Below the pieces are notes generated by a model, which saw only the letters and a program-made list of their open reading frames with translations, was not told the origin of the DNA and searched no databases. Below, in pieces: positions 22,658 to 35,496 of a stretch of DNA of 64,000 nt (its first letter is position 1; every line of letters starts with the position of its first letter). A program made the translations under genes and the position numbers. The DNA comes from Tamarix chinensis (Eukaryota; Streptophyta; Magnoliopsida; Caryophyllales; Tamaricaceae). The stretch spans positions 3,658,564 through 3,722,563 of the forward strand of contig CM060175.1 of assembly GCA_030549775.1 (NCBI GenBank), in the 5' to 3' direction.

Positions 22658-25600
22658 TGACAAGTATTTCGGTCACCGTTGTTTTACTTTTGTCGGGCTT
22701 TCTGTGTTTTCCAGATCTTTTGTCTGCTCACCCATTATGCACTGACTCGAGTAAATCCCCACTTTTTCAAAACTTCACATTTCTGTTATCTATGAGTAAG
22801 CATCTTTTATGTTGAAGCAATTATTTTGACTTTATTGTTCATTGACTTTGAATTTCTACTTACAGGGGCACCCATTACAGTGAAGAGCCCGTTGACATTT
22901 TGTTCCTATTCTGGCAGTGCTTGCTGCAATGCAACACACGATGATCAATTGCAGAAGCAATTTCAAAAGATGAACCTTTCTGATTCAGAATGTGCTTCGA
23001 TGGTGAAATCCATTCTTTGTGCGGTAATACCTGATATCGCATTATACTATTTCCTTGCGTCTTTTTTGAATAATGCGGTTAATTTCAATATTATTAAGAA
23101 ACTATTTGATCAGGAATCTGCAGAATATTGTGGTACAAATGGCATTTGAGAAATCAGCTCAAAAATGGAAGCATTAAAGCTTTTTGGCTCAAACTATGTT
23201 TCTTCTTGTGGTTTTATTGAAGTATGACTGCATGTTTCTTGAGACATTAAATTTTTGGTGTTCCTTGTGTTTCTTAGTTCTTCCGTTTTTTCTTAATTTG
23301 CATGTTTTCTGAGATATGAAATGGTCTGAGGACCGAGAAGGAACATGGATGCTGCCTCTAGCATTCTCTATCCTTGTCTTGTTTATGGCAATCGAGTCAT
23401 CTCTTGATTTCTGAGAGCTTTGAATGAATATTTTTGCTTTTGTGATGTCAAATTGAATTGTGGGAGTGTCATGAAACTTGAGGTTATGACCAATAATCAA
23501 CAAGCCTGTTATATAGGCACATATATCTTGATTCATTCAGCCTCGGACATGGTTCTACTGAACTATTGGTTCGCTGCCTTTAGTCAAGCTCTTGAGCATG
23601 TGGTGTAATTGAGCTTACTATTAATACAGTTGACTACCAACCATAGCTGTCCCTTCAACACTTAGAGTATGATATACATATTTCTTTGACTTCATTCGTG
23701 GTCATGGACATCATATCTTTGCAGCCATCATAAGAGTGTGTCATAGATGATATATTTGAGATCAATGAACTTGTTTTTGTGAAGTTGAGCATATTGGCTT
23801 TTGTGACCTGCTTGCTGACCCATGACTTAAATGTGTGTTTGGTTGGAGTAGATACATTGTCTGAAGAAAAATCGTATGTGCCTTCATTTGATTGCTATGT
23901 AGTGTTCTCCTTCTCCACCTATCTTCATAAAAGGGCTTACTTTTTTCCTTAATCTGGTAAATATTAACAGAAATGTGATCCATTCTCTGGAGAGCTGTTC
24001 ACAGTTGAGTCCATGCCACGTTCGTTTCCTGTGCTGTGCAACTCTACAGTCTCAGGAAATTCATCCCAATCGAATGAAGCACAAAGCAGCTTCTGCTCTA
24101 AACTATGGGATGCGTGCCAAAATGTGTCCATCTTGGGTTCCCCGTTTGCTCCATCATTAAGAGATCAAGTTGGGTTGCCAGTAAATACTTCCAATTCTTC
24201 TCAGCTTAATGAGTTATGGAATTCAAAATCTGACTTCTGCTATTCTGTTGGCGGAGCCTCTGCTGATGGGTCCTTGTGCTTTGATGGTGAGCCTGTAACA
24301 TTTAATGCTTATGGAACTCCCAGCTCTCCAGCTGGTTTGTGCTTTGAGAAAATTGGCAACGAGTCTTACCTCAACATGGTGCCCCATCCTGATGGCTCCA
24401 ACCGTGCATTCTTTGCTAATCAAGCAGGAAAGGTATGGTTAGCAACCATTCCCAAACCGGATTCAGGTGAAATCATTGAAGTTGATGTTTCCTCTCCTTT
24501 TCTGGATTTAAGTGATGAAGTCCATTTGGATGCTGAATTTGGATTGCTGGGCATCGCTCTTCACCCAGACTTTTCTCAAAATGGCCGTCTGTTTGCTTCT
24601 TTTAATTGTGATAAGTCTGAATGGCCGGGATGCTCAGGAAGATGTGCCTGTAACTCAGATATCAATTGTGATCCTTCAAAGTTGCCATCTGACAATGGAG
24701 CCCAACCATGCCAATATCAAAGTGTCATTGCAGAATATACTGCTAATGGTACAGCATCAGAGCCAAACTTGGTATATTTCTAGCACAGGGATGATTCACA
24801 TTCTCATTCTTTTTTACAAAAGAAAATAATTCAATTAATGATTTATAATTTGCCTAGGCAACATCAGCCAACCCAATAGAAGTGAGAAGGATATTTACGA
24901 TGGGCCTTCCCTTCACATCTCATCATGGTGGACAAATTCTTTTTGGTCCTACAGATGGTTATTTGTATTATATGATGGGTGATGGTGGAAGCTCCGGTGA
25001 TCCTTACAATTTTGCTCAGAACAAAAAATCTTTACTTGGAAAGATTATGAGGTTTGATGTTGACAACTTTCCAAGTGAGTACATATATTTTGTCAAAGAT
25101 CACTATTTAATCTGGCTACTCTCTCTTGTGTGATCTGAGGTTATTAATCCTTGTTGTTTGGTATATATCAATCTGTAAGATGAAGTGGTTATAACATATT
25201 ATGTCTGTGTTTCATGCCAGACTCTTGTGTCCACACCTAATGGGGGACAGAAGATAATCAGTCCTGTCTTGTTTGCTTGCATACATAGAGTATGATTTTC
25301 TTTCCTAAGGATGTCATTTTCCTCACTGGTATTTATCTTGTCATGATTATTCAGGTGAAACAGAAATAAATAAACTTGGTTTATGGGGTAATTACTCAAT
25401 CCCGAAAGACAACCCATATGTCCAAGAAAAGGATTTGGAACCTGAAATATGGGCCTTGGGATTCAGAAATCCTTGGCGTTGCAGCTTTGACTCTGAAAGG
25501 CCTTCGTACTTCATGTGTGCTGATGTTGGACAGGTGTTCTTTCTCTCTTAGGCTCTGTCCTCGTCCTATTTTGATATCAGATTAGAGAAAATAAGGTAAT

Positions 25601-27164
25601 AATTATAGTTATGATAATAATGATGAGGATGGTTTTGATATCACATTTCAATGTTTTCCTATCAGATCAGATGAAGAGAACGGACCCTTAATTCTGGCTG
25701 TCATTATTGTCTGAGTATAAATTGCCTATTCAGCCATAATAAGATGCATGAATTACATGTGTCCTTTAGAAGCTTTGCTGCATGATGCACTACGTGGAAT
25801 TTCTCTTATGAATGAAATAATTTGTAAATGATGGTTATATCTGCACAGGACTCGTATGAGGAGGTTGATATAATAACAAAAGGTGGTAACTATGGCTGGC
25901 GCGTATATGAAGGTCCCTACCTTTACCATCCAACACAGTCACCCGGTGGAAATACGTCCTTGAGTTCCATTAATCCAAGTTTCCCTGTTATGGGTTACAA
26001 CCACTCTGCTGTCAATGAAAAAGTAGGATCAGCATCCATAACTGGGGGTTACTTCTATCGGTCCTCAACTGATCCCTGCATGTATGGAAGGTCAGTAAAC
26101 AAGAATTCTTATAATTAGGTTTATTTCCTCCTGGTAATCAAGTTAAAAGTAAGGGGGCCAATACGTTAAACTAGTTTGGGTTTTTTTTTTTTTGCGCCCA
26201 CCCGCCGGGGGGGGGTGGGGGAGGATTCTTGTTAAAGTGTCACAAAATGCTTGAGTGCATATTTGCTTTGATTCATGCTTTTGTTTATCGTATCCCAATT
26301 AATCAAATGCATTCAGGCATGCGTTTGATTAATATCATGGCTCGCCACCTCTATCATATTTCACCTCATTAATATCATGCGTTTGTACTCACCACTACAC
26401 ACCAGATCTCTTAGCTCTCTCCTATTGAGCACAAGTCTAGCTAGTTTTGCACATTTTGTATTTTGGAGAAGTTTGGTTGTGCGATAGAGGTAGAATGCCC
26501 TGCTTAGAGTCTTGTATGGTGCTTTGTACTTCATATTTGAAGATAGGAAGCAAGTTTCTTCGCTTACGCATGTACATAGGCTCAGCTGAATCGCATAAAG
26601 CTCCCCATCCTTTATCTCATACTTGATTGTTTCCACACGTATATATCGATTCCCTTTGCATTCTTGATTATTGTTATATTTATTCTTCTCACGTGCTTCA
26701 TCAATCGAATTATGAAACACTTATCCAAACAGATGTATATATTTAGGTACCTATATGCTGATCTTTATGGAGATGCTATGTGGGAAGGCATTGAATTTCC
26801 TGAAGATAGTGGGAATTTCACAACAAGTAAAATACCCTTTAAGTGTGCATCTGATTCTCCTATGAAATGCGGCTCGGTGGAAGCGAGCTCTCTTCCTTCA
26901 TTCGGTTATATTTTCTCATACGGAGAAGACAACAACAAAGACATTTACGTCCTTGCTTACAGCGGTGTGTACAGAGTTGTTCGTCCAAGTCGTTGCAAGT
27001 ATAAATGTTCAATGGAAAATGCTACCACTGTGTCAACCCCCAGCCCCAGCCCCAGCCCCGATGCCTCTTCAAATTCTTTTCAACTCATTTGTGACCAGCA
27101 GCACTACAAGAAATTGATGATATTGTTTTCTTTCTTGCTGTTCTTTATGTTTAATGATGTGTAG
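22657..27164 (+). CDS. HIPL1: HIPL-type secreted protein (HHIP-like, glucose/sorbosone dehydrogenase fold), seven exons
   Basis: Exons 22657-22750, 22866-23023, 23971-24771, 24858-25074, 25355-25533, 25849-26090 and 26747-27164 join in frame to 702 codons plus stop. All six introns are GT-AG. The family's usual length is about 695. Seen: signal peptide (residues 1-24, leucine-rich, ending LLSA); a Cys-rich N-terminal region (about 28-200) with CTDSRAP, FCSYSGSACCN and CAKCDPFSGELF; and a propeller-type dehydrogenase domain (about 215-630) with HPDGSNRAFFANQ, GLLGIALHPDF, MGDGGSSGDPYNFAQ, EIWALGFRNPWRCSFD, CADVGQ, and ITKGGNYGWRVYEG. A Ser-Pro linker near 660-672 and a hydrophobic C-terminus (ILFSFLLFFMF) suggest GPI anchoring at the outer plasma membrane. 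The start is chosen because it gives the signal peptide and an exon-1 junction completing the conserved CxDSRAP. Known: related to animal hedgehog-interacting protein. The enzyme substrate is not established. HIPL1 versus HIPL2 is not certain. Confidence 0.9.
26180..26225. repeat. Homopolymer tract in HIPL intron 6 (T run, then G runs)
   Basis: About 13 T, then gcgcccacccgcc, then nine G, T, five G. It lies within intron 6 (26091-26746) and does not touch a splice site. The G runs could form a quadruplex or be a sequencing weak point. Confidence 0.7.
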
Positions 27165-28814
27165 ATATCATTAGTAGATATCGGAACATGTGTGTGTTCG
27201 TGTGCGTGTGCATCCTTCTGCTGAATAGTCACATAGATGTGAGATCGTTGTTGTTTCTGTTCAAAGTTGTAAGTAAAAGGGGTGGGGGGGGCTCAGAAAC
27301 TGAACGTCACATAGTTGATTTATGTTTTGAATGTGATTATTCCCGCTGTACACAAAGCCATATTCATTGGTATAATAGCTAGAAACATGTTGCTTATTTT
27401 TTTTCATGTTTCGTCTCGGGGAGGACGGAGGTTGTAGGAGAGATGCATACCTCAATGCAGAAAGGCAAATTCATTTATGCTTAACGGATGAATAATCACC
27501 CATTCAGAAGCCTTCGTCAATGACTCGGTTCTCAGAGCATTCAGCCATGGCAGATCTGTTAATGGAAGCGCCAAGTCGAGGATTGTCGAGGATTGTCGAG
27601 GAGAGATGATGATTAGTTCCCTGTATTATTATTTTGGGCACCGGTCATCATCTCTCCTGCGACAGACCTCGTCTGCACTTTCAAATTCATCGTCTGAGGA
27701 AGATGTGTTTTGAGTTTGATAACTCATGAGCTCATTTTATTCATCCGCCCGCCAACTTATACATAGAACGCACAAGTTGTATGTAAAGGTGGGGCAAAGG
27801 AAAGCGTTATGTTTTATGGTTCGTTATTATTATTATTATGAGGTGCTGTGAAGCAGACAATTATTCCGGAATTATGAGAACAGAGATTCCTAAATTTTTA
27901 ACTTTTGCAAAAGTCGGATGGATGTGATGGATGTGTCACCTTTCGTGGAGGTTAATCATGAATTGCCGCGTAGCTGTGAATATTTTTAGAAAAAATTATT
28001 TTAAAGTTTATTTAAAGTTAAATTATTTATTTAGTATTTAGTTTATTTTTTAATATCTAATATAATTTATAGATAATATTATTTGTATATTTATGTATAA
28101 TTAGGTGTAGATATTAGTATAATTATATGTACATAATATTTTATACTTAAAACTAAATATTTTAAAATTATATTAATTTTTATTCTATTAATTCTACTAA
28201 ATGTACCATAAACTAATTTTTCTAATATTTTTCTTGTCAGTCTAACGTGAAACATGAAACGAATAAAACCTTGGAGCATCTAGCCTTTATGATGAACTTT
28301 TAACTAAACATTTGTAACATGTATCATGACTTATCCACAGACGTTCAACATACTTTATGCATATTTTATGACTTATCATGGCTTCGTGCAGTCCAATATC
28401 ATAAATTAAATAAATTGAAATGACATGCAGTGACTTTGTGTATACATATTTTATATTTTTATAAATTATGATTACCTGTGAAGATAACTTTAATTTGTCA
28501 TTTTTCTAAAATTAGTAGGCTGGATCAGTTACAATCAGCTAATATTTTGTAAATAATATAGTCCTCAAAGAGAGGGCTAATAATCATCTTAAACTCTTTT
28601 AATCTTGTTGTGTAATAATTTATCAATGAGGATATAATCTAATTATTGAACTTTAAGCCTGTTTCAAATTTAAATTTCTCATCTTTAGATTGTTGCTGCT
28701 TCGACATGTATGTCCATACGATAAGAGTTTCCGGTAATAAAAAAATATTTATTTTATTTTATTTGTATAGCTAGTTATCTATTTATTTATCTCACCATAA
28801 TATAAGAAAAAATA
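27165..28814. other. 3' flank of HIPL gene and AT-rich spacer
   Basis: The HIPL 3' UTR must begin here, but I see no single convincing poly(A) signal. A triplicated gtcgaggatt unit (about 27575-27604) leads into the hairpin described separately. A short (TTA)n lies near 27825. From about 27960 the DNA is very AT-rich with no feature. Confidence 0.4.
27595..27663. repeat. Hairpin-forming inverted repeat downstream of HIPL
   Basis: The left arm gtcgaggagagatgatga (27595-27612) pairs with the right arm tcatcatctctcctgcgac (27645-27663) over about 17 bp with a small bulge, leaving a 32-base loop. It could be a short palindrome in the 3' UTR or just downstream, or a terminator-like or small-RNA hairpin. 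Its function is unknown. Confidence 0.65.
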
Positions 28815-28822
28815 TTAATTTA

Positions 28823-29102
28823 TAGGGTTGTAAATAATGTGAGTGAACTTGGTATTTGATTCGGCTTCATTCATTAAAAGTTTAATTTATCTTATTCGTT
28901 TAATTAAATGAATCGAATCTAATTTTTATTCTTAAATTTATTTATTAAATTAACTGAATCTGAATTGAAAATATTTATCGTGGTCCAATTCGTTTATTTA
29001 GTTAAATAAATAAATTTTAAATATTATTTTAAATTTATTTAAATAAATAAATGGAATCTGAACTTAATATATTCAGTACGATTAGACCCATTTCCATCAC
29101 TA
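28823..29102. mobile_element. Probable decayed hAT element
   Basis: The left end TAGGGTTGTAAATAATG is typical of hAT elements. The right end on the reverse strand reads TAGTGATGGAAATGGGTC. The flanking octamers TTAATTTA and ATAACTTA match at six of eight positions. The interior has degenerate ttcgtttatttagttaaa words and no coding capacity. The ends are plausible but the duplication has decayed, so this is moderate. Confidence 0.45.
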
Positions 29103-31280
29103 ATAACTTATAAATACTATGTTGCTAAATTCCAAATGCATTCAATTTAATTGTAGAGAAAGTAGGAAGCGTCAAGGAAAGTAAGACTCAGTGTGGTCAA
29201 CCTTTCCCAATCCCATTCTTAATTTCTCAGGACAACTCCTTATGTCATTTGTCTTATGCTCCGAACCTTCTCAGAATGGCGTGATCATTTCATTGACTCT
29301 TGGATCTTCAATTCAACATAATTTATGGCTCATTTCATAGGTGGAATGAAATTTGAGAATTAGAGAATGGTAATAGGAATAAGAATGAATTTATCTAATA
29401 TAATTTTATATTTGGTATGTATTATGAATAATTTGGAAATAAAAATATCTTCAATTTGATAGGAGAGAAAGATATTAGAAATAAAATAATCAATTTACTA
29501 AAATATTTTTTTTTATATAGAGTAGAAATTATTAAGATTTACTGTAAAAGTTATTTTAGTCTTTTTAATTTTCATATATAATTTATTATATTTTTTTAAT
29601 GTCAATTACGTGCCTCCCTTTAGTAATGGATTTTGGGGAGTAAATGACCCCTTATTTTCATTTTCATTCTTCTTTTGAATTTTTATTTTCTCTAAATAAA
29701 TATAAAATATTTTAAATTTTATTCTTTAATCTCATTTCCACCGCTCTATTTTCACTAAACAAACAGTGCTTAAGGTAAAATAAAGTTGAACTGGGAAAAG
29801 TTGCTTTTAATCTCTCACCTCCATTTATGCAGAAGTCAAAAGATTCCGGAGTTGGTAACTCCACAAGTACCTTATCTAATTCGTATTTGTATGACTTTTT
29901 TATTTCAACCACGTGATTTGTATTTAAATTCATCTCCTACTTTTTTGGGTAATAAAATTCATCTCGAGCCGAGGCGGCGTCCACGGATCATAATTGTCAT
30001 GTGCCTAAGTCCTTAATTGTCACCATATGAGACTTGACGAATCAAACCCGATTGATTCTCATGGAGCTTCCAGAATGTTCTGGTTTTCGGTTTCTGCCTG
30101 CATCGGCGTTCTTCTTTTTTTTTTTTTTTTCTTCCTTTTTGTTTTATAAATAATGTGGAATCAGTATTTGTCTATCATTTTTGTTGTACTTTTTGTTGCT
30201 TTTGTAACATGGTTGCAATCTTTTGCTCATTTCATTTTGTTATTACAATTGAAAATGTAGCATGCTATTTCAATTTTGACATGTTTCTCTCTTTCTCTCT
30301 TTTGTTATCATAACACTTTTATTTTTATATACTAAATATTTTTATTTTAAAATATAATTTGTAGAACTAAAATAAGTAACAAAGATAAAACCATTGTATT
30401 TAATATTACCAAAGTGTGTGCACCTCCTGTTATCCAATACAAAGTTACAATGGTTTAGCAAACTTAAAATTTAAGAGAAACACATACTATATATAAACTA
30501 AAGTTTGATGAGTAAACTTTTCTAATGAAGTCTTAAAAGTTAGAATAGGAGTCTAAATACACAGAGAAAAATACTTAAGAGTCCAAAGTATATCTTGGAC
30601 AAAACATCAAACAAAAAACACTAGATAACATTTTTAGTCATCTCATCTTATTCAATGATATAATTTATACAGACCACAAAAGCAGGGACCCTTGTCCCCT
30701 AAACTCTCTACATGCTTGAAAGCTTCTTACCAACCTAGGGCCTTCACATAATTAGCTAAAATAATATAATATCAATACAACTTTTTCATACTGAGTAAAT
30801 TACAATTCCTTTAAAGATAAAGCATGCTCACATAATATATAACAAACAAAATCATAAGGTTGTGCATAACTCATGTTAATACGAAGTCCTAATGCACATT
30901 ATAATGCAAAAAATCATAAGGTTGTGCATAACTCATGTTAATACAAAGTATCATCTTAATTATCTACATAAGCTATATAACATCCCATTTTCCTCATAAC
31001 CCACCCTAAATACTATGTAATTAATATCATAATCCATTTCTAAAATTATTACTATAGAGTTATAGGTCATTCATATTAAATTTTAGCCTTTCGCAATTTA
31101 TTTCATTAGAGTATGGAGAGTCACATTTTCCATGATCCTTCTAATTCATTCGTTTTTGTATATTGTTAATCTGTCCAAAATTCTTAACTCATTTTAAAAT
31201 TATTTCTAAGCTTACCAACTCATTCTATTCATTTTCATTCACTCGTTCCTTCCAAATAGTTGGAGTTAACATAAGTAAAC
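29103..31280. other. Intergenic DNA with MITE-like and LTR-like fragments
   Basis: 29345-29770 has ggaataagaatg and cattttcattcttc words in opposite orientation near its ends, and ends actaaacaaacagtgc. It may be a PIF/Harbinger-type MITE, but no target duplication was established. A 62-bp-period direct repeat starts at 30851 and 30913 (atcataaggttgtgcataac). 30640-30840 resembles the LTR-type sequence at 32320-32460, suggesting a further LTR fragment. There is no gene. Confidence 0.35.
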
Positions 31281-31982
31281 TTGGTTTGGCATAATCCTAG
31301 AAATTTATCAAACTAAACCAACCCAAACTTGACCTAATGCTAAATCAAATATAATTGACTCGATATCAACCCGACCCAAACCTGGCCTACCATCAACCTA
31401 CACTGGTATCAACCTGACTCGATATCAACTCACCCTAACAAGACCAAATTTGATATTAACTATTTATAATAATAAAAAAAATTATACATTTTTATTATTT
31501 ATTTAGAATTTTTAAAACTATATTATTTTATAAATCTAACTTTTATTTTGGATATCCTTATTCACTAATGATATTATAATTTTATTAAGTTCTCCGCACA
31601 AAAATAGTACATTAAAATGTCACAATAATAAGCACATTTTTAATTAATGGCACACTTTTATATACATGCTTACATGAAATCAAACTTAATTTTTACTTAT
31701 GAAGTTAATGACCAACCTAGATTGATTTTGGTAATCAATGCCTAGTTTCACCCGAAACTTGAAGTGGTTTATCTGACGTTAGCTCAAGATGAACCCAACC
31801 TTACCCATCATACTCTAAAAGACCCAATCCACCAATTTAACATGAAATAACTTAAACCTCAACTAATTCAACCTAAACCCAACCCATAAAATTAACATGA
31901 ACATGAAATTATGTGAACATGAGCTAGCTCAATCCAAGCCTAACCTGACTCGTCAAGTTAACTTGAAATGATCCAAACCTTA

Positions 31983-34900
31983 TATAACACCCCCAAATTT
32001 ACTCCTAAAATTTTATTTTGAGAAAACGTTAATTGTAAAAATAAAGGGTGTTACCGCCATACTTAGTTTAAGTCTGGTTTCCTCACATTTCTTATACTAA
32101 GTGTTAAGGCTTAAACTAGGTCAAACTTAAAATAAACTACCAAAAATAAAATATAATAACTTAGATAAAATTTACGCATAAATATTCTCTGTACAAAAAC
32201 AAAAATCAAAATATAAAATGGAACATAAGAGTTTAAATGAAGACTGATTACAAAAAAAAATAACATCTGAATGTACAAAACTAATTTTCCTTAAATCTTA
32301 GACCCATAAGCTCATTCTAAAAATGGAACCGCTTACCAAGGGCTCCACTTATCTTTGTCACTCTTATATGCTTCGCGTCACTCTATGACATCTACATAGT
32401 CATTTGCAAATGTAGTATCAATATAATTTATTTGTACTGAGTAAATCACAATATCTTATAAAAGGTAGCATGATTACATTGCACATAATCATATAATAAT
32501 CCAAAAACATGGTCAAAACACAAAGCACGTATTATAACAACATATTATAATCACGGGATAATATATATAAAATCAAAGTCTCATGCTCAGTAGATAATTA
32601 TACCTAACCACTTCACATTTTCTCAAAGTGAACAGTAGCCATATCAAAATCCATGAACAAAACTGACTATCAAATCAATTTTAAATACCAAGGTAGGGCA
32701 TTGCAACAACTATTGAACCAACCCATCAAACTAAGTAGTGCATAGAGGAAACTACCAAGATAATACCATAACAATCTATTTTTATTCTTACATAATAAGT
32801 ACTTTAATTTTTAATTACTCAAGGGACATACTATAAAACTAAGAATACTAAGGTACATTTGATCATAGTGGTACACTTGGGAAATACAATACCCTCACTC
32901 TAGAAGGCAAAGACACTACAATGCTCTAGGTCATACTAGCACACCCTGGCGACACAATATCCTCCAATCTCAGTCATCTAATCTTTAAGTATTAATATCC
33001 CCTATAGGGTTCATAGGTCACCTATATAGTAGACTAAAGCTTTACTATGGCATAGCAGCATACCAACAAACCAAACTCAAATAAGGGATACACTTTGTGT
33101 TTAGGGTAGATAATCCTAGAGAGAACCCATTCCCACACTTGAGGTTTTCCACTTTAATTATTAATGATTTATGACATAATCACAAATAGCACATATTGCA
33201 CAATAATTTTTATTTTCATACTTAACCATTTTCCTTTATTTTTGTTAACTCAAGTCTGCCTTAAGGTCAACAGTCCAAGTCAAGTCAAAGTCAACACTAA
33301 GGTCATCTTATGTCTAATGATTCACATTAGGTTGAAAATGGCCAAAATGCACTCAAAATCCAAATTTCGCCATCATTACTCAATTTTTTTTACCAAACAT
33401 TATTAATATGAAAGTTTCCATAAAAAGCCAAAAAAATAATAGTCTACATTATTTTAACATATATATAAATCTTAAGATTTAGTGACTGACTGTATTTTCC
33501 ATTATGTGGACATTTAGCAACTTATATGTACAAATCATAATCATGTGTTTCTAACGTGTCATATAGTTAATGCAACACATACACCATACTTTTAGCATGA
33601 TACAATATTTAAGATGGTAATTACCATCATGGTTCATGTAAGAGAGTATTTCTACACTAAAACCTACAAATAGTAATTATTATGTTTTAATTCTAATCAT
33701 GCACACATACTTTTATGCTGTGCATATCAACTCTAGTTATACATGCAATGATAATCATAGAACACTTAACATAGCATAAACATAATACCTTAGCAAGGTC
33801 AAATACTTGCAAAATCCTAAATATGCATACTTTATTGTTTAATAAATTACATATGCATATCGCTAAAAATTAATAGGAAGTTGAATGTATATACTAACTA
33901 TTTAAGAGCATATTATCATCTTATCGTGCATTTTATAATATTTATATAATATAAAATCCTATCATGATTCTAGATCTAAAAAACCTATCATACATTTCTC
34001 ATGAGTTATTAGATTTACCTAAATCTAAGCTACACAAAAGCATAAAAGATCATCTTCTCCATGATACTTTAAGGGTTACCTAAGAAATTAACATCCAATA
34101 ACACATATATTATCATTTAATACAATACAACAATAACCAAAATTAACTAAAACCAACTCAAGAAAATGTTATAGAATAACCAGGGCAAAGGGACAATGGT
34201 AAAAGATCACACAACGAGGGGGAATGCAACAACACTTGTTGCCGCAGCAAAAGAAGGGCAATGTCACTAGTTATCATTGATAAGGAGGTGCGGCATTGGT
34301 TATCATGAGACAAGCACGGTTATGTGTGAGGAAAAGACTAAAGATCAAGTTCTTGCATGCGGATGCAGTATATGCACAGGTTAAGGAGGATGAGCACGCA
34401 TGGGTTGTGTGTGGGACGTATAAGTGTGTAAGGAGAAATTGAGAAGAGAAGTGTACACTTTGAGTGTGAGATGCATAGGAAAGGAAAATAATGAGTGCAT
34501 GGGTCGTATGCAAAATCATATGTGTGTCGTGCGAAAGAGTCATGATTGGGGCATGTAAGGGGACACAACTATGTGCCTCAATAAAAATTGAAATATATCA
34601 TGAATAAGGAAGAAAATAAATGGCTTGAGGTGGTGATGGTTAGACAACAATGAATGGGGATAATGGGGATTTAGTGCTCATGCTTTATAGGGAAAGTAGT
34701 AGATATTTTTAGTTGTTGGTGACAAGGTGTTGCAGTTATGATTGATGGTGGTAGGTGGTGCTAGTTCAAATGAGAACCATAAATGGGGGAAGGGAGAGGA
34801 AGAATAAGAAGAAGGGGAGAAGATGGTTAGTTTGGGGCTAAATCATAACATCAAAATAAGAGGAGAGGGAGGCTTATATGGATGATAGTGTGTGATGGGA

Positions 34901-35168
34901 AAGCATACATGGTCAAGGAAAACATGCACAAGAAGGACATAGGGTAGAGGAGATGTGAAGGAGATGATGGCATGAAAATACACAGGGAAACATGAAAGTA
35001 GAATACCAAAATATCAATAGGGTAGGATGCTATTTATGAAAGCTGAACCGAGGAATAACATCTAGTTAGGTAAAATAGATGCGGATCGGGGTCCCTATTA
35101 TGGTTAAAACTAATAACATGAATTCTATCAAAATTTCAATCTAATTAAATTTATATATATAGTGCACC

Positions 35169-35217
<49 letters not shown>

Positions 35218-35308
35218 ATTTAACGTAGAACAACCTAAAATAATTATTATAACTAATTAAACATAATCACCAATTGAATATTAGGATTTTCACAAATGGG
35301 GTATTATA
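31983..35308 (-). mobile_element. Older solo LTR (3.3 kb), Tekay-like ends
   Basis: It begins TATAACACCCCC and ends GGGGTATTATA, resembling the TGTAACACCCC...CA ends of the 12972 copy with TG and CA decayed to TA. The next bases match that copy's order: a gggtgttaccgccatacttagt stretch and ctaagtgttaaggc at 32048-32110, and an (AAT)n tract at 35169-35216. Its flanks, CCTTA (31978-31982) and ACTTA (35309-35313), match at four of five positions. No gag or pol is inside. Confidence 0.62.
35169..35216. repeat. (AAT)n microsatellite in solo LTR
   Basis: About 15 AAT units near the end of the older solo LTR. Confidence 0.9.
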
Positions 35309-35496
35309 ACTTACCAAACCTGACAAATTAACTCCATACAATTTGGATGTACAATTACCTAAACCCATCCCAACTTAAATGATAAATTAACCTAAAATTA
35401 CCCAACCTAATCCATAGAGGGAAATGAATTATAATAAACCTAACTCAAAAATGACTTGACCTAATTCCACCCTAACTAGCCCGATTGCTACCTCTA

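Larger units (their letters stand above)
31281..35496. mobile_element. GGGTC-rich hAT-like element interrupted by a solo LTR
   Basis: 31281-31450 and 31700-31980, then 35309-35496, are rich in degenerate gacccaaccc/acctgac words, the complement of the subterminal repeats in the hAT elements at 38904 and 60923. The right end, read on the reverse strand, is TAGAGGTAGCAATCGGGC, almost identical to the left end TAGAGGTGGCAATCGGG of the 60923 element. A matching left terminus and an 8-bp duplication were not found, so the left boundary is approximate. Confidence 0.5.

Noticed and set aside
23189..23536. 115-residue open frame on the minus strand
   Set aside because: It lies entirely within HIPL intron 2, has no recognisable features and overlaps open frames on the other strand.
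26361..26720. 119-residue open frame on the minus strand
   Set aside because: Antisense to HIPL intron 6, with no domain or conserved motif.
29345..29770. Possible PIF/Harbinger MITE
   Set aside because: Terminal words look suggestive, but no paired terminal repeats with a 3-bp target duplication could be fixed, so it is only mentioned in the region note.
34274..34568. Two overlapping minus-strand open frames
   Set aside because: Inside the older solo LTR, low-complexity in content and without any retroelement or host domain.
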